Positions 24,262 through 33,831 of a DNA stretch of 60,720 nt are shown here, piece by piece. Each line of letters starts with the position of its first letter. Within the stretch, counting starts at the first letter, position 1. Both the position numbers and the translations under genes were made by a program. Source of the stretch: Bog-159 sp035541265 (GTDB lineage: Bacteria; Acidobacteriota; Terriglobia; Bryobacterales; Bryobacteraceae); the NCBI GenBank assembly GCA_035541265.1, contig DATKNQ010000012.1:1-60720 (forward strand), in the 5' to 3' direction. A model generated the notes under the pieces. That model searched no databases and was not told where the DNA came from. It worked only from the letters and a program-made list of their open reading frames with translations.

Positions 24262-25155
24262 ATGTTCAGGAAGACTCTTCTATCCACGATCGCTCTTACC
24301 GGGGCGATGTGTTGTGCCATTCAGGCCCAGGCGCCTCCTCCTCCGCAGTCTTATCCGCCACCGCAAGGGTATCCACCAGCGGAGGGTTACCCGCCGCAAC
24401 CCCCGCAGTTTGGTCCGGCGCAACTCGATCAGCTCACGGGGCGCATCGCGCTGTATCCCGATCCGCTGCTGGCGCAGGTGCTGACGGCCTCCACCTACTG
24501 GACCGAAATCCCGGATGCGGCCACCTGGGCCGATGAGCATGCCAATCTGCGGGCGGACGATTTGTCCCGGGCGATGTACGAAGATAACGTGTCGTTCGAT
24601 CCGAGCATCATGGCGCTGCTGCCCTTCCCATCGGTGCTCGATATGATGGCGCGCGATCCGGGCTGGACCCAGCAGTTAGGCGAGGCGGTGCTGGCGCAGC
24701 GCCCTGACGTCATGGACGCGGTGCAGCGCAATCGCGAGAAGGCCATGCAGTACGGCTACCTCGAAAACAACGCGCAGTATCGCGTGCTCGATAATGGACC
24801 GGGAGATATTGAAATTCTGCCGGTGAATCCGGGTTACGTGTATGTGCCCTACTACGACCCGATGGTGGTGTTTGGTCGGCCGCGGCCTGGTTTCGCGGTG
24901 CGGTTTGGAATCACCTTCGGGCCGGGCATCTACGTGGGGGCATTCGCGCCGTTTGGCTGGTCAAGTCCCGCGTTTGGATGGAGGACGCACGATATCATCA
25001 TCGATCACCGCCCGTGGGCGCGCACCTGGGTGAACCGTGGAACCTATGTGCACCCCTACGCGTATCCGGTGAAACGGCCGGTAGGGCCGCGCGTCGAGCA
25101 GCACCACGAAGAGTATCACGTGGAGCGCCACGTCGAGCGGCACGAGCGGCACTGA
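24262..25155 (+). CDS. DUF3300 family exported protein
   Basis: A 297-residue protein. The start ATG 24262 is preceded by AAGGAGGA, which rules out the longer reading from 24208. A signal peptide (MFRKTLLSTIALTGAMCCAI) is followed by a Pro/Tyr/Gln-rich segment and the DUF3300 domain: RIALYPDPLLAQVLTASTYW, MALLPFPSVLDMMARDPGW and the VYVPYYDPMVVFG turn. The C-terminus is His/Glu/Arg-rich (EEYHVERHVERHERH) and could bind metal. The role of DUF3300 is unknown. The gene sits with other low-complexity exported proteins and is convergent with the broken channel gene. Confidence 0.88.
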   Translation: MFRKTLLSTIALTGAMCCAIQAQAPPPPQSYPPPQGYPPAEGYPPQPPQFGPAQLDQLTGRIALYPDPLLAQVLTASTYWTEIPDAATWADEHANLRADDLSRAMYEDNVSFDPSIMALLPFPSVLDMMARDPGWTQQLGEAVLAQRPDVMDAVQRNREKAMQYGYLENNAQYRVLDNGPGDIEILPVNPGYVYVPYYDPMVVFGRPRPGFAVRFGITFGPGIYVGAFAPFGWSSPAFGWRTHDIIIDHRPWARTWVNRGTYVHPYAYPVKRPVGPRVEQHHEEYHVERHVERHERH

Positions 25156-25160
25156 CCCGT

Positions 25161-26791
25161 CTAACGCGCGACGCGGAATGACGGAGCGCTGTATTCCTTC
25201 GGCAAGTACGAATCAGGGATGGCGATGTGATTCCCGTCGCGCAGGGACGAGTAGTGTGGCGACATGATCTCCACGCCGGCGTCATTGAAGCAGTCCTGGA
25301 TTCTCTGATGCAGCTCCGCGTAGATCGCGGCCATTCGCGTGGGCTCATGGGTGTAGCCGTTGATCTCGTAGTGCACATAGAAGTCATCGAGTGCGGTCTG
25401 CAACACAAAGGGAGCCGGATCGGGAAGAATGCCGGAGGTGCCAAGCGCCGCGCAGATAAGCAGCTCGTGCACGGTTCGCCATGGCGCGTCGTAGCCGATC
25501 GTCACGGTGGTGTGCAGAATCAGCGCGTATCCGCCGGCCGCGGCTGAGCTGAAATTCGTGATATGGCTGCCGAGCACCATGGCGTTCGGCACCGTCACCA
25601 GTTCGTTCTTGATGGTCTGCACGCGCGTTGCAAGCAGGTTTCTCTCCACCACGTCGCACACTGTGTCCGCGATTCTGACCCGGTCGCCGAGCCGGAAAGC
25701 GCGTGTGTAAGTCAGAATCGTTCCCGCGATGAGATTGGCTGCCGCCGATGGCGACCCCGGAGATAACATTACGCCGAGGAAGATCGAGATGCCGCGAAAT
25801 GCCGGGGACGAGGAACCCGGGAGATACGGGAACATCACCACGGCCGTGAATGCCAATATCAGAAAGCGAACGATGGAGTGGGTCGGGTCCGCCTACTCCG
25901 GGTAGAAGCCGGGCCAGGCGATGGTGCCTGTCTTGAGCTGATCGAACAGAAACCGGGACAGGTGCGTGCAGCCGTAGGCGATCACCACGGTGACGATGAT
26001 CACCAGAAGGTTCGGCAGATACGAGAGCAGCGCGGCGGTGGCGGCCCGCAGCGGATTGACGACGTACCCGAACAGCGTGGGCGTATATTCGCGCGTCCAC
26101 GGAAAGAAGCTCAGGACCAGGGGTAGGTAGACGCAAAAGACCGCCACCACGAACGCGGCGCGCACGATCTTGACGCCGGTGACCAGTATTCCGGTGATGC
26201 GCTCGGCCGAGATCAACTCGGCGCGCTGCAAGCGAATGGAACAGATGGCGCCGCCGCGGCGGCCTCGATTCTCCGGCATAACTCCGGCACGATGCGCCGT
26301 ACGGCCCGCAGCAGCAGAACCAGCGCGAGGGTGGCGATGAGCGTGTAGAGCGCTCCGAGCAGGATGCTCCGGTAATTGTACTCGGCGCGCCGCTCGGTAA
26401 CGGCGTGGCGGATGATTTGCGCATAAGCGGCGGCCAGTTCGTTTCGCGGCTTGTGGGCCGCGCGGGCATCCGCGTCGGTCAGCGTCAGCAGCACCCGGTC
26501 GCCCGCTACGACGTCTGTACTTTTATCCGATGGCGCGATCCTCACTGCGCTGACGGGAACGGTCAGGTCCTTGGCCAGTATGAGCAAGCGCGCACTGGTG
26601 GCGGCTGCCCGTTCCTGCGCCGAAAATGGGCCGATGTTGGTTTGCATGGCGAACAAAGTCCGGCCATTGAGTACCACGGGCGCGCTGTCGGCCGCAGGCG
26701 CCCCGTTTGGCAAAGTTTGGCACAGCGCGGCTGTCACGAGGAACGACAGGCATCCCGCGGTGATGATCTGCCGGAATTGGCAAAGCTGCAT
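25161..26791 (-). pseudogene. MscS-family mechanosensitive channel gene, interrupted by frameshift and amber codon
   Basis: Three pieces reconstruct one channel protein of about 540 residues. The first (start 26791) has a signal peptide, a soluble periplasmic domain and a membrane helix (ILLGALYTLIATLALVLLLR). Near 26240-26260, in a GCC/GCG run, the frame shifts by one base into SIRLQRAELISAERI and several membrane helices. At 25893-25895 a TAG replaces the Trp expected in the family motif FYPEWA-PT. The same frame then continues through the pore-lining and beta domain (TYTRAFRLGDRVRIADTV, VPNAMVLGSHITNFSS) to 25161. It is broken as assembled; sequencing error is possible for the frameshift, less so for the clean G-to-A change. 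Confidence 0.8.
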
Positions 26792-26858
26792 CGAACGCCT
26801 CCTGCGTCCCTATTGTGCACGAATCCGCCGTTGCATACTGATAGCGAGGAGTACTCGA

Positions 26859-28262
26859 TTGTCAGAGACCGATCGCTGGCGCCTCGAAGGGTGGCTGCAC
26901 ATCGAGCCGGGCATGAAGCCCAAGGTCTACCGGCAGGTCTTTGCCACCGCCGAAATCAGCAATCCGATCTATTGGCTCGAGATCTTCTTCTCGGCCGGAA
27001 TCGCCACGTTCGGCCTGGTCGAGAACAGTCCGGCGGTGATCATCGGCGCCATGCTCATCTCGCCGTTGATGGGGCCGATCATGGCGACCGGCCTGGCGCT
27101 CGCCATCGGCGATCTGTACCTGGGTATCCAGGCGGTGCTTAATCTGCTGGCCAGCGTGGTTGCTGCGATTGCTTTTTCCGGCCTTCTGGTATGGCTGTTG
27201 CCTTTTCATTCGGCCACCGCCGAAATCCTGGCGCGCACCAGGCCCAACCTGCTCGACCTCGGCATTGCGCTGCTATGCGGCTTGGCTGGTTCCGTAGTGT
27301 TGTGCCGCGCCGGGGATGGCGAGGCCGCGGTGTTGCCCGGCGTCGCCATCGCGGTGGCGGTGATGCCGCCGCTCTGCACCATGGGCTTTGGCCTCGGCAG
27401 CGGGGTCAATCTGGAAATCGTGGGCGGCGCCGGCCTACTCTTCCTCACGAACCTGGTGGCCATCGTCGCCAGCGCCTTTGTCGTGTTCCTGTCGGTGAGA
27501 ATGAGCACCCGGCAGGTGGAGGAGGCGATGATCGCCTCGCGCGGGGACGGCGTGTTGGCGAGAGTGCTTTCGCACGGTCCCATCTCGCGCACGTTGGCGA
27601 CCGGCGGACAGTTGCGTTGGCGCATCCTGATGCTGGTGATCCTGCTCGCCTCCCTGGCCGTTCCGCTGCAGCGCGCATTGCTGCAGGTGGCTGGCGAGGC
27701 CCTCACCAGGGCGGCGGTACAAGGCGAATTGAAACGCCTGGTATCGTCGGACGCCGTGATGTCGCAACAGGTGAATTTCGCGGGCAACGTAATTGTGATC
27801 CGCCTGATTTCGACGCAACGCATCCCGGACGCAAGGCTCACCGAAGTCCGCCAGGAGTTGATGCGCCGGACCGGGCGGGACGTGCAGTTATCCGTCGAGG
27901 CAGTCGCCAGCAAGAGCGAACTGGCTGAACTGATGGAGCGCCTCGATCGCCCGGTTCCCGTCGTTGCAAAGCAAAGGACCCTGGCCGAGATGCAACAGGA
28001 ACTGCTCACCAGAGTCCGTCCCGCACTCGACGAAATCTGGCCGTCGGCCGATGCGCCGATTCAGAGCTTCAACGTGATCGTTGCGGCTTCAGGCTTCACC
28101 GTCGACGTGCATTACCAGGCGGCCAAGGACCTGGGACCGGTGCCCTTGGGAATGGTGTCGCGCAGTCTGCAAGCCAAGCTCGCGATGCCGGATCTCGCTT
28201 TGCAAGTGGAGAGGACTGCGCCGCCGCGTACGGCTCGGCGCCGCAGTCCGCCCGCCCGTTGA
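26859..28262 (+). CDS. DUF389 family membrane protein
   Basis: A 467-residue protein. The TTG at 26859 is preceded by GAGGAG at 7 bases and begins MSETDRWRLEGWLHIEPGM-like sequence; no ATG start fits. The DUF389 domain covers about residues 30-260 with about six membrane helices and the conserved NSPAVIIGAMLISPLMGPIM, LNLLASVVAAI and VAIAVAVMPPLC stretches. A long cytoplasmic or periplasmic C-terminus (about 290-467) has alpha/beta character. Function of DUF389 is unknown; transport has been proposed from topology. It is divergent from the mscS pseudogene and convergent with nadE. Confidence 0.88.
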   Translation: MSETDRWRLEGWLHIEPGMKPKVYRQVFATAEISNPIYWLEIFFSAGIATFGLVENSPAVIIGAMLISPLMGPIMATGLALAIGDLYLGIQAVLNLLASVVAAIAFSGLLVWLLPFHSATAEILARTRPNLLDLGIALLCGLAGSVVLCRAGDGEAAVLPGVAIAVAVMPPLCTMGFGLGSGVNLEIVGGAGLLFLTNLVAIVASAFVVFLSVRMSTRQVEEAMIASRGDGVLARVLSHGPISRTLATGGQLRWRILMLVILLASLAVPLQRALLQVAGEALTRAAVQGELKRLVSSDAVMSQQVNFAGNVIVIRLISTQRIPDARLTEVRQELMRRTGRDVQLSVEAVASKSELAELMERLDRPVPVVAKQRTLAEMQQELLTRVRPALDEIWPSADAPIQSFNVIVAASGFTVDVHYQAAKDLGPVPLGMVSRSLQAKLAMPDLALQVERTAPPRTARRRSPPAR

Positions 28263-29912
28263 TCATTCGGAGTACCGCTGCGCGATAGGAAATCGGCGGC
28301 CGATGCCGAAGGCTTTCGATGTGACTTTCAGACCCGGCGCGGCCTGCTGGCGTTTGTACTCGTTGCGGTCGACCTTGTTCACGACGTCGGCCACGGCTTC
28401 TATGGGCAGCCCCAGATCCTGCGCGATCTGCCGCGGCGCCTGGTAGTCTTCCACGTAGGCGCGCAGAACTTGGTCCAGGATTTCGTATGGCGGCAGCGAA
28501 TCGCTGTCCTTCTGATCGGGACGCAGTTCGGCGGAAGGGGGCTTCTCGAAGACGCTCTCCGGTATGGCGCCGGCATGCCGCTGGTTGGCGACGCGCGAAA
28601 GCGTATAAACCAACGTCTTGGGAACATCGCTGATCACCGCCAGTCCGCCGCACATGTCACCGTACAGCGTGCAATAACCGACGGCCAGTTCGCTCTTGTT
28701 GCCGGTGGTCAGAACCAGCGCGGACCATTTGTTCGAGAGCGCCATCAGTGTGGCGCCGCGCAGGCGGGCTTGCAGATTTTCTTCGGTCACATCGCGGCCG
28801 GCGCCGTTGAACAGCGGCTCGAGCACGCGCAGGAACTCGTCGTACACCGGCGTGATCGGCGCGGTCTCGAAACGGATGCCCAGGTTCTGTGCCAGCGCCC
28901 GTGCGTCGAGGATGCTGCCTTCCGATGAAAACGGGCCGGGCATGGCCACGCCTGTCACGTTCTCCGCGCCGAGAGCCTCCGCCGCGATCGCCGCCGTCAG
29001 CGAGGAATCGATGCCGCCGCTGAGGCCGATCAACACACGCGAAAAGCCGCACTTGCGGATGTAGTCGCGCGTGCCCAACACCAACGCTTCATAGGCAGCC
29101 TCGCATTCTTCCGCCAGGCTCTCGTGCTGGTCGCCTTCGCCCGAATCCGGGTCGAAGAGCACCAGGTCCTCTGCGAATGACGCGGCCGAGGCAGCCACGC
29201 GCCCGTTCGCATCCATGGCGAAGCTCGAACCGTCGAACACGAGTTGATCATTGCCGCCCACCTGGTTCACATAGACCAGCGGGATTCCGTGCCGGCGCGC
29301 GGTGGCTTCGAAGATCTCGCGGCGCAGTGCGCGTTTGCCCATGTGATATGGCGACGCATTGATGCTGATCAGAATCTGCCCGCCGGCCCCCGCCAGTTCC
29401 TGCACGGGATCGCGGCGGTAGAGCGGCCGCTCCCAGAATTGTTTGTCGTTCCAGGCGTCCTCGCAGATGGTCAGCGCAATTTGGCGGCCATCCCAGGGAA
29501 ACAGGTGCTGCGCCTCGGCAGGCACGAAATAGCGCGCTTCATCGAAAACGTCGTAAGTCGGCAGCAGCATCTTGGTCTGGCGGAAGACGATCTTTCCGCT
29601 GCACAACACGGCCGCGCGATTCGCGGCATGTTTGCCGGTGGGCGATTGGGAACGACCGACGTAGCCGGCGATCACGCTCAGGGCCAGCGAGGCGGTTTCG
29701 GCTGCCAGACGCTCCAGTTCCAATTCTGACCGCTCCACGAAAGTCGGCTTCTCGACCAGATCGCGCGGCGGGTAGCCGGTCACGGACAACTCCGGAAACA
29801 CGACTATTTGCGCTCCGGCCGCCGCGGCGTCGTGTGCGGCGCGGATCATGCGGTCGACGTTGCCCGAGAGGTCGCCGACAGTGGTATTAATCTGCGCCAG
29901 GGCGATTTTCAT
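28263..29912 (-). CDS. nadE: Glutamine-dependent NAD+ synthetase NadE
   Basis: A 549-residue enzyme that makes NAD+ from deamido-NAD+, using ammonia from glutamine. The N-terminal nitrilase-fold glutaminase has the Glu41-Lys114-Cys150 triad (FPELSVTGY, RQTKMLLP, ICEDAWND). The C-terminal synthetase domain has the PP-loop GLSGGIDSS near residue 300, LTTGNKSELAVGYCTLYGDM and the RPDQKDSDSLPPYEILD stretch. Length and order match the two-domain bacterial form of about 540-570 residues. The hemerythrin gene lies 9 bases upstream, so the two probably share a transcript. Confidence 0.96.
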   Translation of the reverse strand: MKIALAQINTTVGDLSGNVDRMIRAAHDAAAAGAQIVVFPELSVTGYPPRDLVEKPTFVERSELELERLAAETASLALSVIAGYVGRSQSPTGKHAANRAAVLCSGKIVFRQTKMLLPTYDVFDEARYFVPAEAQHLFPWDGRQIALTICEDAWNDKQFWERPLYRRDPVQELAGAGGQILISINASPYHMGKRALRREIFEATARRHGIPLVYVNQVGGNDQLVFDGSSFAMDANGRVAASAASFAEDLVLFDPDSGEGDQHESLAEECEAAYEALVLGTRDYIRKCGFSRVLIGLSGGIDSSLTAAIAAEALGAENVTGVAMPGPFSSEGSILDARALAQNLGIRFETAPITPVYDEFLRVLEPLFNGAGRDVTEENLQARLRGATLMALSNKWSALVLTTGNKSELAVGYCTLYGDMCGGLAVISDVPKTLVYTLSRVANQRHAGAIPESVFEKPPSAELRPDQKDSDSLPPYEILDQVLRAYVEDYQAPRQIAQDLGLPIEAVADVVNKVDRNEYKRQQAAPGLKVTSKAFGIGRRFPIAQRYSE

Positions 29913-29921
29913 AGCAGGCCT

Positions 29922-30377
29922 CTATGAAATACAGATGCGCACAACCTTCTCTTCGATGGCGGCGCCGAGACTCGCGAGTGTCGCCTTGGGCAGCCGTTGC
30001 TGGGCCATCTGGAAAAGCTCGTTCTCTTCCCGCCGGATGTGCGCGGTCAGCAAGGCGCACAACCGTTCGAGCAGTGCTGAGGTGGGCGCCGTGCGTAGTT
30101 GAGCAATCAGCCGTTCGATTTCGCGATGCTGCGTGACCAGTTCCGTGATGAGGGCTGCTTCGCCGATTGCGCTCGAAATCGCAGGAAACAGGATCTGCTC
30201 TTCGAGCTCGAAATGGTTCGCGAGCTCCAACTCGTATCGGTCTACTGCGCGCCGTGCGAGCACGTCAATGTTCTCGGGCGACGCATCCGCGGCCAGCGAT
30301 CGCCGCGTCAACACGCACAGCGCCAGGCCATTGTGATGCTGGTGCGAGAGCAAAACCAGATTAGGATCGCGCCGCAT
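29922..30377 (-). CDS. Hemerythrin-like HHE-domain protein
   Basis: A 151-residue four-helix bundle carrying the di-iron ligand set. His residues at 12, 14 and 15 (SHQHHNGL) start helix 1. His55 and Glu59 are in NHFELEEQILFP, His84 is in TQHREIERL, and His113 with Glu117/118 are in AHIRREENELF. Such proteins bind O2 or NO, or guard Fe-S clusters. ATG 30377 gives the typical short N-terminus; an in-frame extension upstream is not supported. It lies between nadE and a small gene on the opposite strand. Confidence 0.9.
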   Translation of the reverse strand: MRRDPNLVLLSHQHHNGLALCVLTRRSLAADASPENIDVLARRAVDRYELELANHFELEEQILFPAISSAIGEAALITELVTQHREIERLIAQLRTAPTSALLERLCALLTAHIRREENELFQMAQQRLPKATLASLGAAIEEKVVRICIS

Positions 30378-30402
30378 AGTCCTGCCTGCTAATATAGCGA
30401 AA

Positions 30403-30663
30403 ATGAACTGGAACGATGCCGCTGAAGATCTGCTGCAGGCCATCCTGTCGCAGACGCCGCGTCCGGTGCGCGAGGCCGCGGAGACGCAGCTTCGCGATGC
30501 GGCCGAGCGCATGGCGGAGGACGACGGCAAGAATCGCGTGGGCGTGGAGACGGTGATTGCGGCTTGGGTAGCGAACACGCCCGAGGCGATTCGTCCCGAC
30601 CTGCCGCGGCAGATGGAGCGCTTCGGCCTCGATCCAGCTGAGTACGCGCACCTGCTCGAATAG
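30403..30663 (+). CDS. Small helical protein, possibly PCP_red-domain-like
   Basis: An 86-residue acidic helical protein, MNWNDAAEDLLQAILSQTPR at the start. The spacing of Trp3, the Ala/Leu pairs, the Pro-containing turn and the VGVETVIAAW helix recalls the small domain at the C-terminus of light-independent protochlorophyllide reductase subunit B (PF08369), which also occurs as stand-alone proteins in non-photosynthetic bacteria. The match is by eye and weak. The gene starts 25 bases from the divergent hemerythrin gene, so the two share a promoter region. Confidence 0.6.
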   Translation: MNWNDAAEDLLQAILSQTPRPVREAAETQLRDAAERMAEDDGKNRVGVETVIAAWVANTPEAIRPDLPRQMERFGLDPAEYAHLLE

Positions 30664-30675
30664 CACCGCGACCGC

Positions 30676-31290
30676 TTACGATTGCGGTTCACTCTTGCGG
30701 CCCTTCAGGAAATCAAGCTCGGTCTGTTTGGGAATGCCCGGCTCGAAGCAGCGGCGGCAGCGGGCCTCGTACATATCGGCCGCGCCGACCACGATCAAGT
30801 CGTCGGCGCCGCGCAACCGCTGCGTGTGCTTTCCCGGATTGCCGCAGCGCACGCAAATCGCCAGCGTCTTGGTAATCGATTCGGCGCGCGCCAGCAAATC
30901 TGGAATTGGAACGAACGGCCGTCCTAGATAGTCCGTATCCAGGCCTGCGACGATCACCTGCTTGCCGCTATCCGCCAGGCGCTCGACCACGTCCACCAGG
31001 CTCGCGCCCATGAAATTGGCCTCGTCGACTCCGATGACTTCCGAGCGCCAGTCCACGCGGTCGAGGATCTCGCTGCCCGCGCTCACGACCTCAGACTTCA
31101 TGCGCAGATCGCCGTGCGAGACGATTTCGTCCATCGCGTAACGCGTGTCGATCACCGGTTTGAAGACCTGCACACGCTTGCGCGCGATCATGGCGCGGCG
31201 CAGGCGGCGGATCAATTCCTCACTCTTGCCGGAAAACATCGGGCCGCAGATCACTTCAATCCAGCCGGTATTGCCGATCAGGAACTCCAT
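30676..31290 (-). CDS. tdk: Thymidine kinase Tdk
   Basis: A 204-residue type II thymidine kinase that salvages thymidine to dTMP. The P-loop is GPMFSGKS (16-23), the catalytic Glu90 is in VIGVDEANF, and the zinc site is made by Cys146/Cys149 (CVRCG) and Cys178/Cys181 (CRRC). The lasso region AGLDTDYLGRPF contacts the nucleoside. Length and motifs match the bacterial homotetrameric enzyme. It is monocistronic between convergent and divergent neighbours. Confidence 0.95.
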   Translation of the reverse strand: MEFLIGNTGWIEVICGPMFSGKSEELIRRLRRAMIARKRVQVFKPVIDTRYAMDEIVSHGDLRMKSEVVSAGSEILDRVDWRSEVIGVDEANFMGASLVDVVERLADSGKQVIVAGLDTDYLGRPFVPIPDLLARAESITKTLAICVRCGNPGKHTQRLRGADDLIVVGAADMYEARCRRCFEPGIPKQTELDFLKGRKSEPQS

Positions 31291-31348
31291 CAGCCTGATC
31301 TAAACATGCTGCAGTGTTGAGTGGGGCCGGGTTGTACAATGCGATTTT

Positions 31349-33475
31349 ATGAAAAGCCTCTGCTGCGTATTATTCCTGGCGGGCGCCGCGCTCGGCGCCG
31401 AGAAGGAGCCGCTCACCATCCAGAACATGCCGGCGCCTCCGCACATGCCGGCCATCACCTGGGCCCCGGATGGCACGCGCTTCGCCTGGCGCGAGGAGAA
31501 ATCCATCTGGCAATACGATGTCGCGTCCAAGAAGAAGACGGAACTGCTGGCGCTCGATCCGCTCCAGGAGAAGGCCGTGCGGCCGCCCAAGGAGGAAGTG
31601 ACCGACTGGACCAACCGCCGCGTCGGGGAACACAGCTTCGAATGGTCGCCGAACGGGCAGGACATGCTGGTTTCTGTGGAAGGCGACTTATTCCTGTTGC
31701 ACATCGGCTCCGGAAAATGGGAGCAACTGACCGCGACACCGGAGGTCGAGCGCGATCCCAAGCTCTCGCCGGACGGGCGCTTTGTCTCCTTCCGCCGCGA
31801 GCACGACTTGTACTGCCTGGAAATCGCCTCGAAGAAGGTGACGTGGCTGACCAACGATGGCTCGTCCACGCTATGGAACGGCGAGATGGATTGGGTCTAC
31901 CCCGAGGAGTTGTATCTGTCGACTGCCCATTGGTGGTCGCCGGACAGCCGCTCCATCGCCTACCTGCAGTTCGATGTGGCGCGCGAATCCGTCTTCCCGC
32001 AGGTGGATCTGCTTTCATGGCACGCTTTCGCCGAACCGGAGCGCTTTCCGCAGCCGGGTACGCCGAACGCCGACGTGCGGCTGGGAGTGGTGGCGGTGGG
32101 TGGCGGCACGACGCGCTGGATGAACATCGGCGAATCGCGCGATCACCTGCTGGCGCGCGTTTATTGGTCGCCGGACAGCCGGTCGCTCGCGTACGAGCGC
32201 CTGAATCGCATCCAGAATCACCTGGAACTGGGCTTGGCGGACGCGCAGACCGGCGCAACGCGTGTGCTGCTCAACGAAGACGATTCTTACTGGGTGAACG
32301 TCAACGACGATTTCCGCTTCCTGAATCACGGCAGGCAATTCCTGTGGGGCAGCGAGCGCGACGGGTTTCTGCATCTTTATTTGTGCTCGGTCGATGACAA
32401 GCGCGTCACGCAACTGACGCACGGCGATTGGGAAGTAACCGAGGTGGCGGGCGTGAACGAAGAGACGCGCGAGGTGTTCTTCGTTTCCACCGAGCAAAGC
32501 CCTGTGGAGCGGCAGTTATACCGCGTACGGCTGGACGGCAAGCAGAGGCAGCGGCTCAGCGGCGGGCAGGGCACTCACAATATATCGATGAGTCCGGCCA
32601 CGCAGTATTACCTGGACACTTACTCCAACTTATCCACGCCGCCGAGCCGCACCGTGCACGAAAGCGACGGCTCGCAGATCGCCGTGTACCAGGAATTCAC
32701 AGCTCCGGACGTCGTTCTCCTGCCCGAAGAGATCGTCACGCTGAAAGCCACGGACGGCGCGAAACTGTATGCCCGCATGATCAAGCCGGCGAATTTTTCG
32801 CCGGACAAGAAATACCCGGTGATCGTGATGGTCTACGGCGGGCCGGGCGTGCAGATCATACACGACGCGTGGACCGGCGCCAACTTCGACCAGGTGCTGG
32901 CGCAGCGCGGATACCTGATCTGGCAACTCGATAACCGGGGATCCTCGGGGCGCGGGCATCTGTGGGAATCGAAGATCTATCATGAGACCGGCACTCACGA
33001 GCTGAGTGACCAACTGGACGGCATCGCTTATCTGGCGCGGCAGGGATTCGCGGACATGACGCGGGTGGGAATCAGTGGCTGGAGCTATGGCGGCTACATG
33101 ACGCTGTACTCGCTGGCGAACGCTTCGGGCGTTTTCAAGGCGGGCATCGCGGGCGCACCCGTGACGGATTGGCGCAACTACGATTCGATTTACACCGAGC
33201 GCTATATGGGACTGCCGGACGAGAATCCTGAGGGCTACAAACGCAGCTCACCGCAAACCAAAGCCGACCAGATCAGCGCGCAACTGCTCATCCTGCACAA
33301 CCTCGAGGACGACAACGTACATTTCCAGAACACGCTGCAGATGGCCAATGTTCTGGAACATCACAGCAAGCAGTTTCGGATGTTAGTGTATCCCCAGAAG
33401 TCGCATGGAGTGGGCGGTCCCCTGCGGAGGCAGATGTACCAGACGATGCTGGACTTCTTCGATAAGTCGCTGTAA
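31349..33475 (+). CDS. Secreted prolyl oligopeptidase-family (DPP IV-like, S9) peptidase
   Basis: A 708-residue exported peptidase with signal MKSLCCVLFLAGAALGA. The N-terminal beta-propeller (DPPIV_N, about 40-450) includes MDWVYPEELYLS, matching the DWVYEEE motif that recognises the free N-terminus of substrates. The C-terminal alpha/beta hydrolase domain has Ser579 in GWSYGGY, Asp654 in HNLEDDNVHF and His686 in KSHG. It should release X-Pro or X-Ala dipeptides from peptides in the periplasm. It is preceded by a short gap after tdk (divergent). Confidence 0.94.
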   Translation: MKSLCCVLFLAGAALGAEKEPLTIQNMPAPPHMPAITWAPDGTRFAWREEKSIWQYDVASKKKTELLALDPLQEKAVRPPKEEVTDWTNRRVGEHSFEWSPNGQDMLVSVEGDLFLLHIGSGKWEQLTATPEVERDPKLSPDGRFVSFRREHDLYCLEIASKKVTWLTNDGSSTLWNGEMDWVYPEELYLSTAHWWSPDSRSIAYLQFDVARESVFPQVDLLSWHAFAEPERFPQPGTPNADVRLGVVAVGGGTTRWMNIGESRDHLLARVYWSPDSRSLAYERLNRIQNHLELGLADAQTGATRVLLNEDDSYWVNVNDDFRFLNHGRQFLWGSERDGFLHLYLCSVDDKRVTQLTHGDWEVTEVAGVNEETREVFFVSTEQSPVERQLYRVRLDGKQRQRLSGGQGTHNISMSPATQYYLDTYSNLSTPPSRTVHESDGSQIAVYQEFTAPDVVLLPEEIVTLKATDGAKLYARMIKPANFSPDKKYPVIVMVYGGPGVQIIHDAWTGANFDQVLAQRGYLIWQLDNRGSSGRGHLWESKIYHETGTHELSDQLDGIAYLARQGFADMTRVGISGWSYGGYMTLYSLANASGVFKAGIAGAPVTDWRNYDSIYTERYMGLPDENPEGYKRSSPQTKADQISAQLLILHNLEDDNVHFQNTLQMANVLEHHSKQFRMLVYPQKSHGVGGPLRRQMYQTMLDFFDKSL

Positions 33476-33831
33476 GTTCCAATCTGCGGGGCTAGCTAAC
33501 ATCCGTCGCTTGGGGTTAAGCCGCGGCATGAAACATTAGATAGTGAAACTCGACTACCCCGGCGATCGCTTTCAAATTCCCGGCGATCGGGGGAGCTAAC
33601 CGGAGATGAAGGCGTTTCGCGTTCCTGATCTGGGCCAAGCGGTGGAACCGGCGAATTGAGAATGGGTTTCGGGCTGGTCACCGGTACTTCCGGATGACGC
33701 GTGACCGATCCGAGTGAGTTTGCAGGCACTGGGCGGCCAGCGACCAGAAATCCGGCGTGGGCAGGCTCGCCCCATGCTGCCATGTGGCGCCTGGCCTGAT
33801 ATGCTTAGCGGGGAGTCCCGAGGAATCCCTT
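33476..33831. other. Gene-free stretch with a short direct repeat
   Basis: No coding region stands out in these 356 bases. CCCGGCGATCG occurs twice, at 33558-33568 and 33579-33589, 21 bases apart, near GTGAAACTCGACTACC. Repeated CGGCGATC boxes of this sort remind me of the ends of IS21-type elements, but there is no transposase here. No terminator after the peptidase gene is visible. Confidence 0.3.

Noticed and set aside
26213..26791. A separate 192-residue gene and a second 128-residue gene in place of the channel
   Set aside because: The pieces join into one MscS-type protein and neither piece is a complete domain on its own.
33558..33589. An IS21-type insertion element
   Set aside because: Only a repeated 11-mer is seen; there is no transposase or second end.
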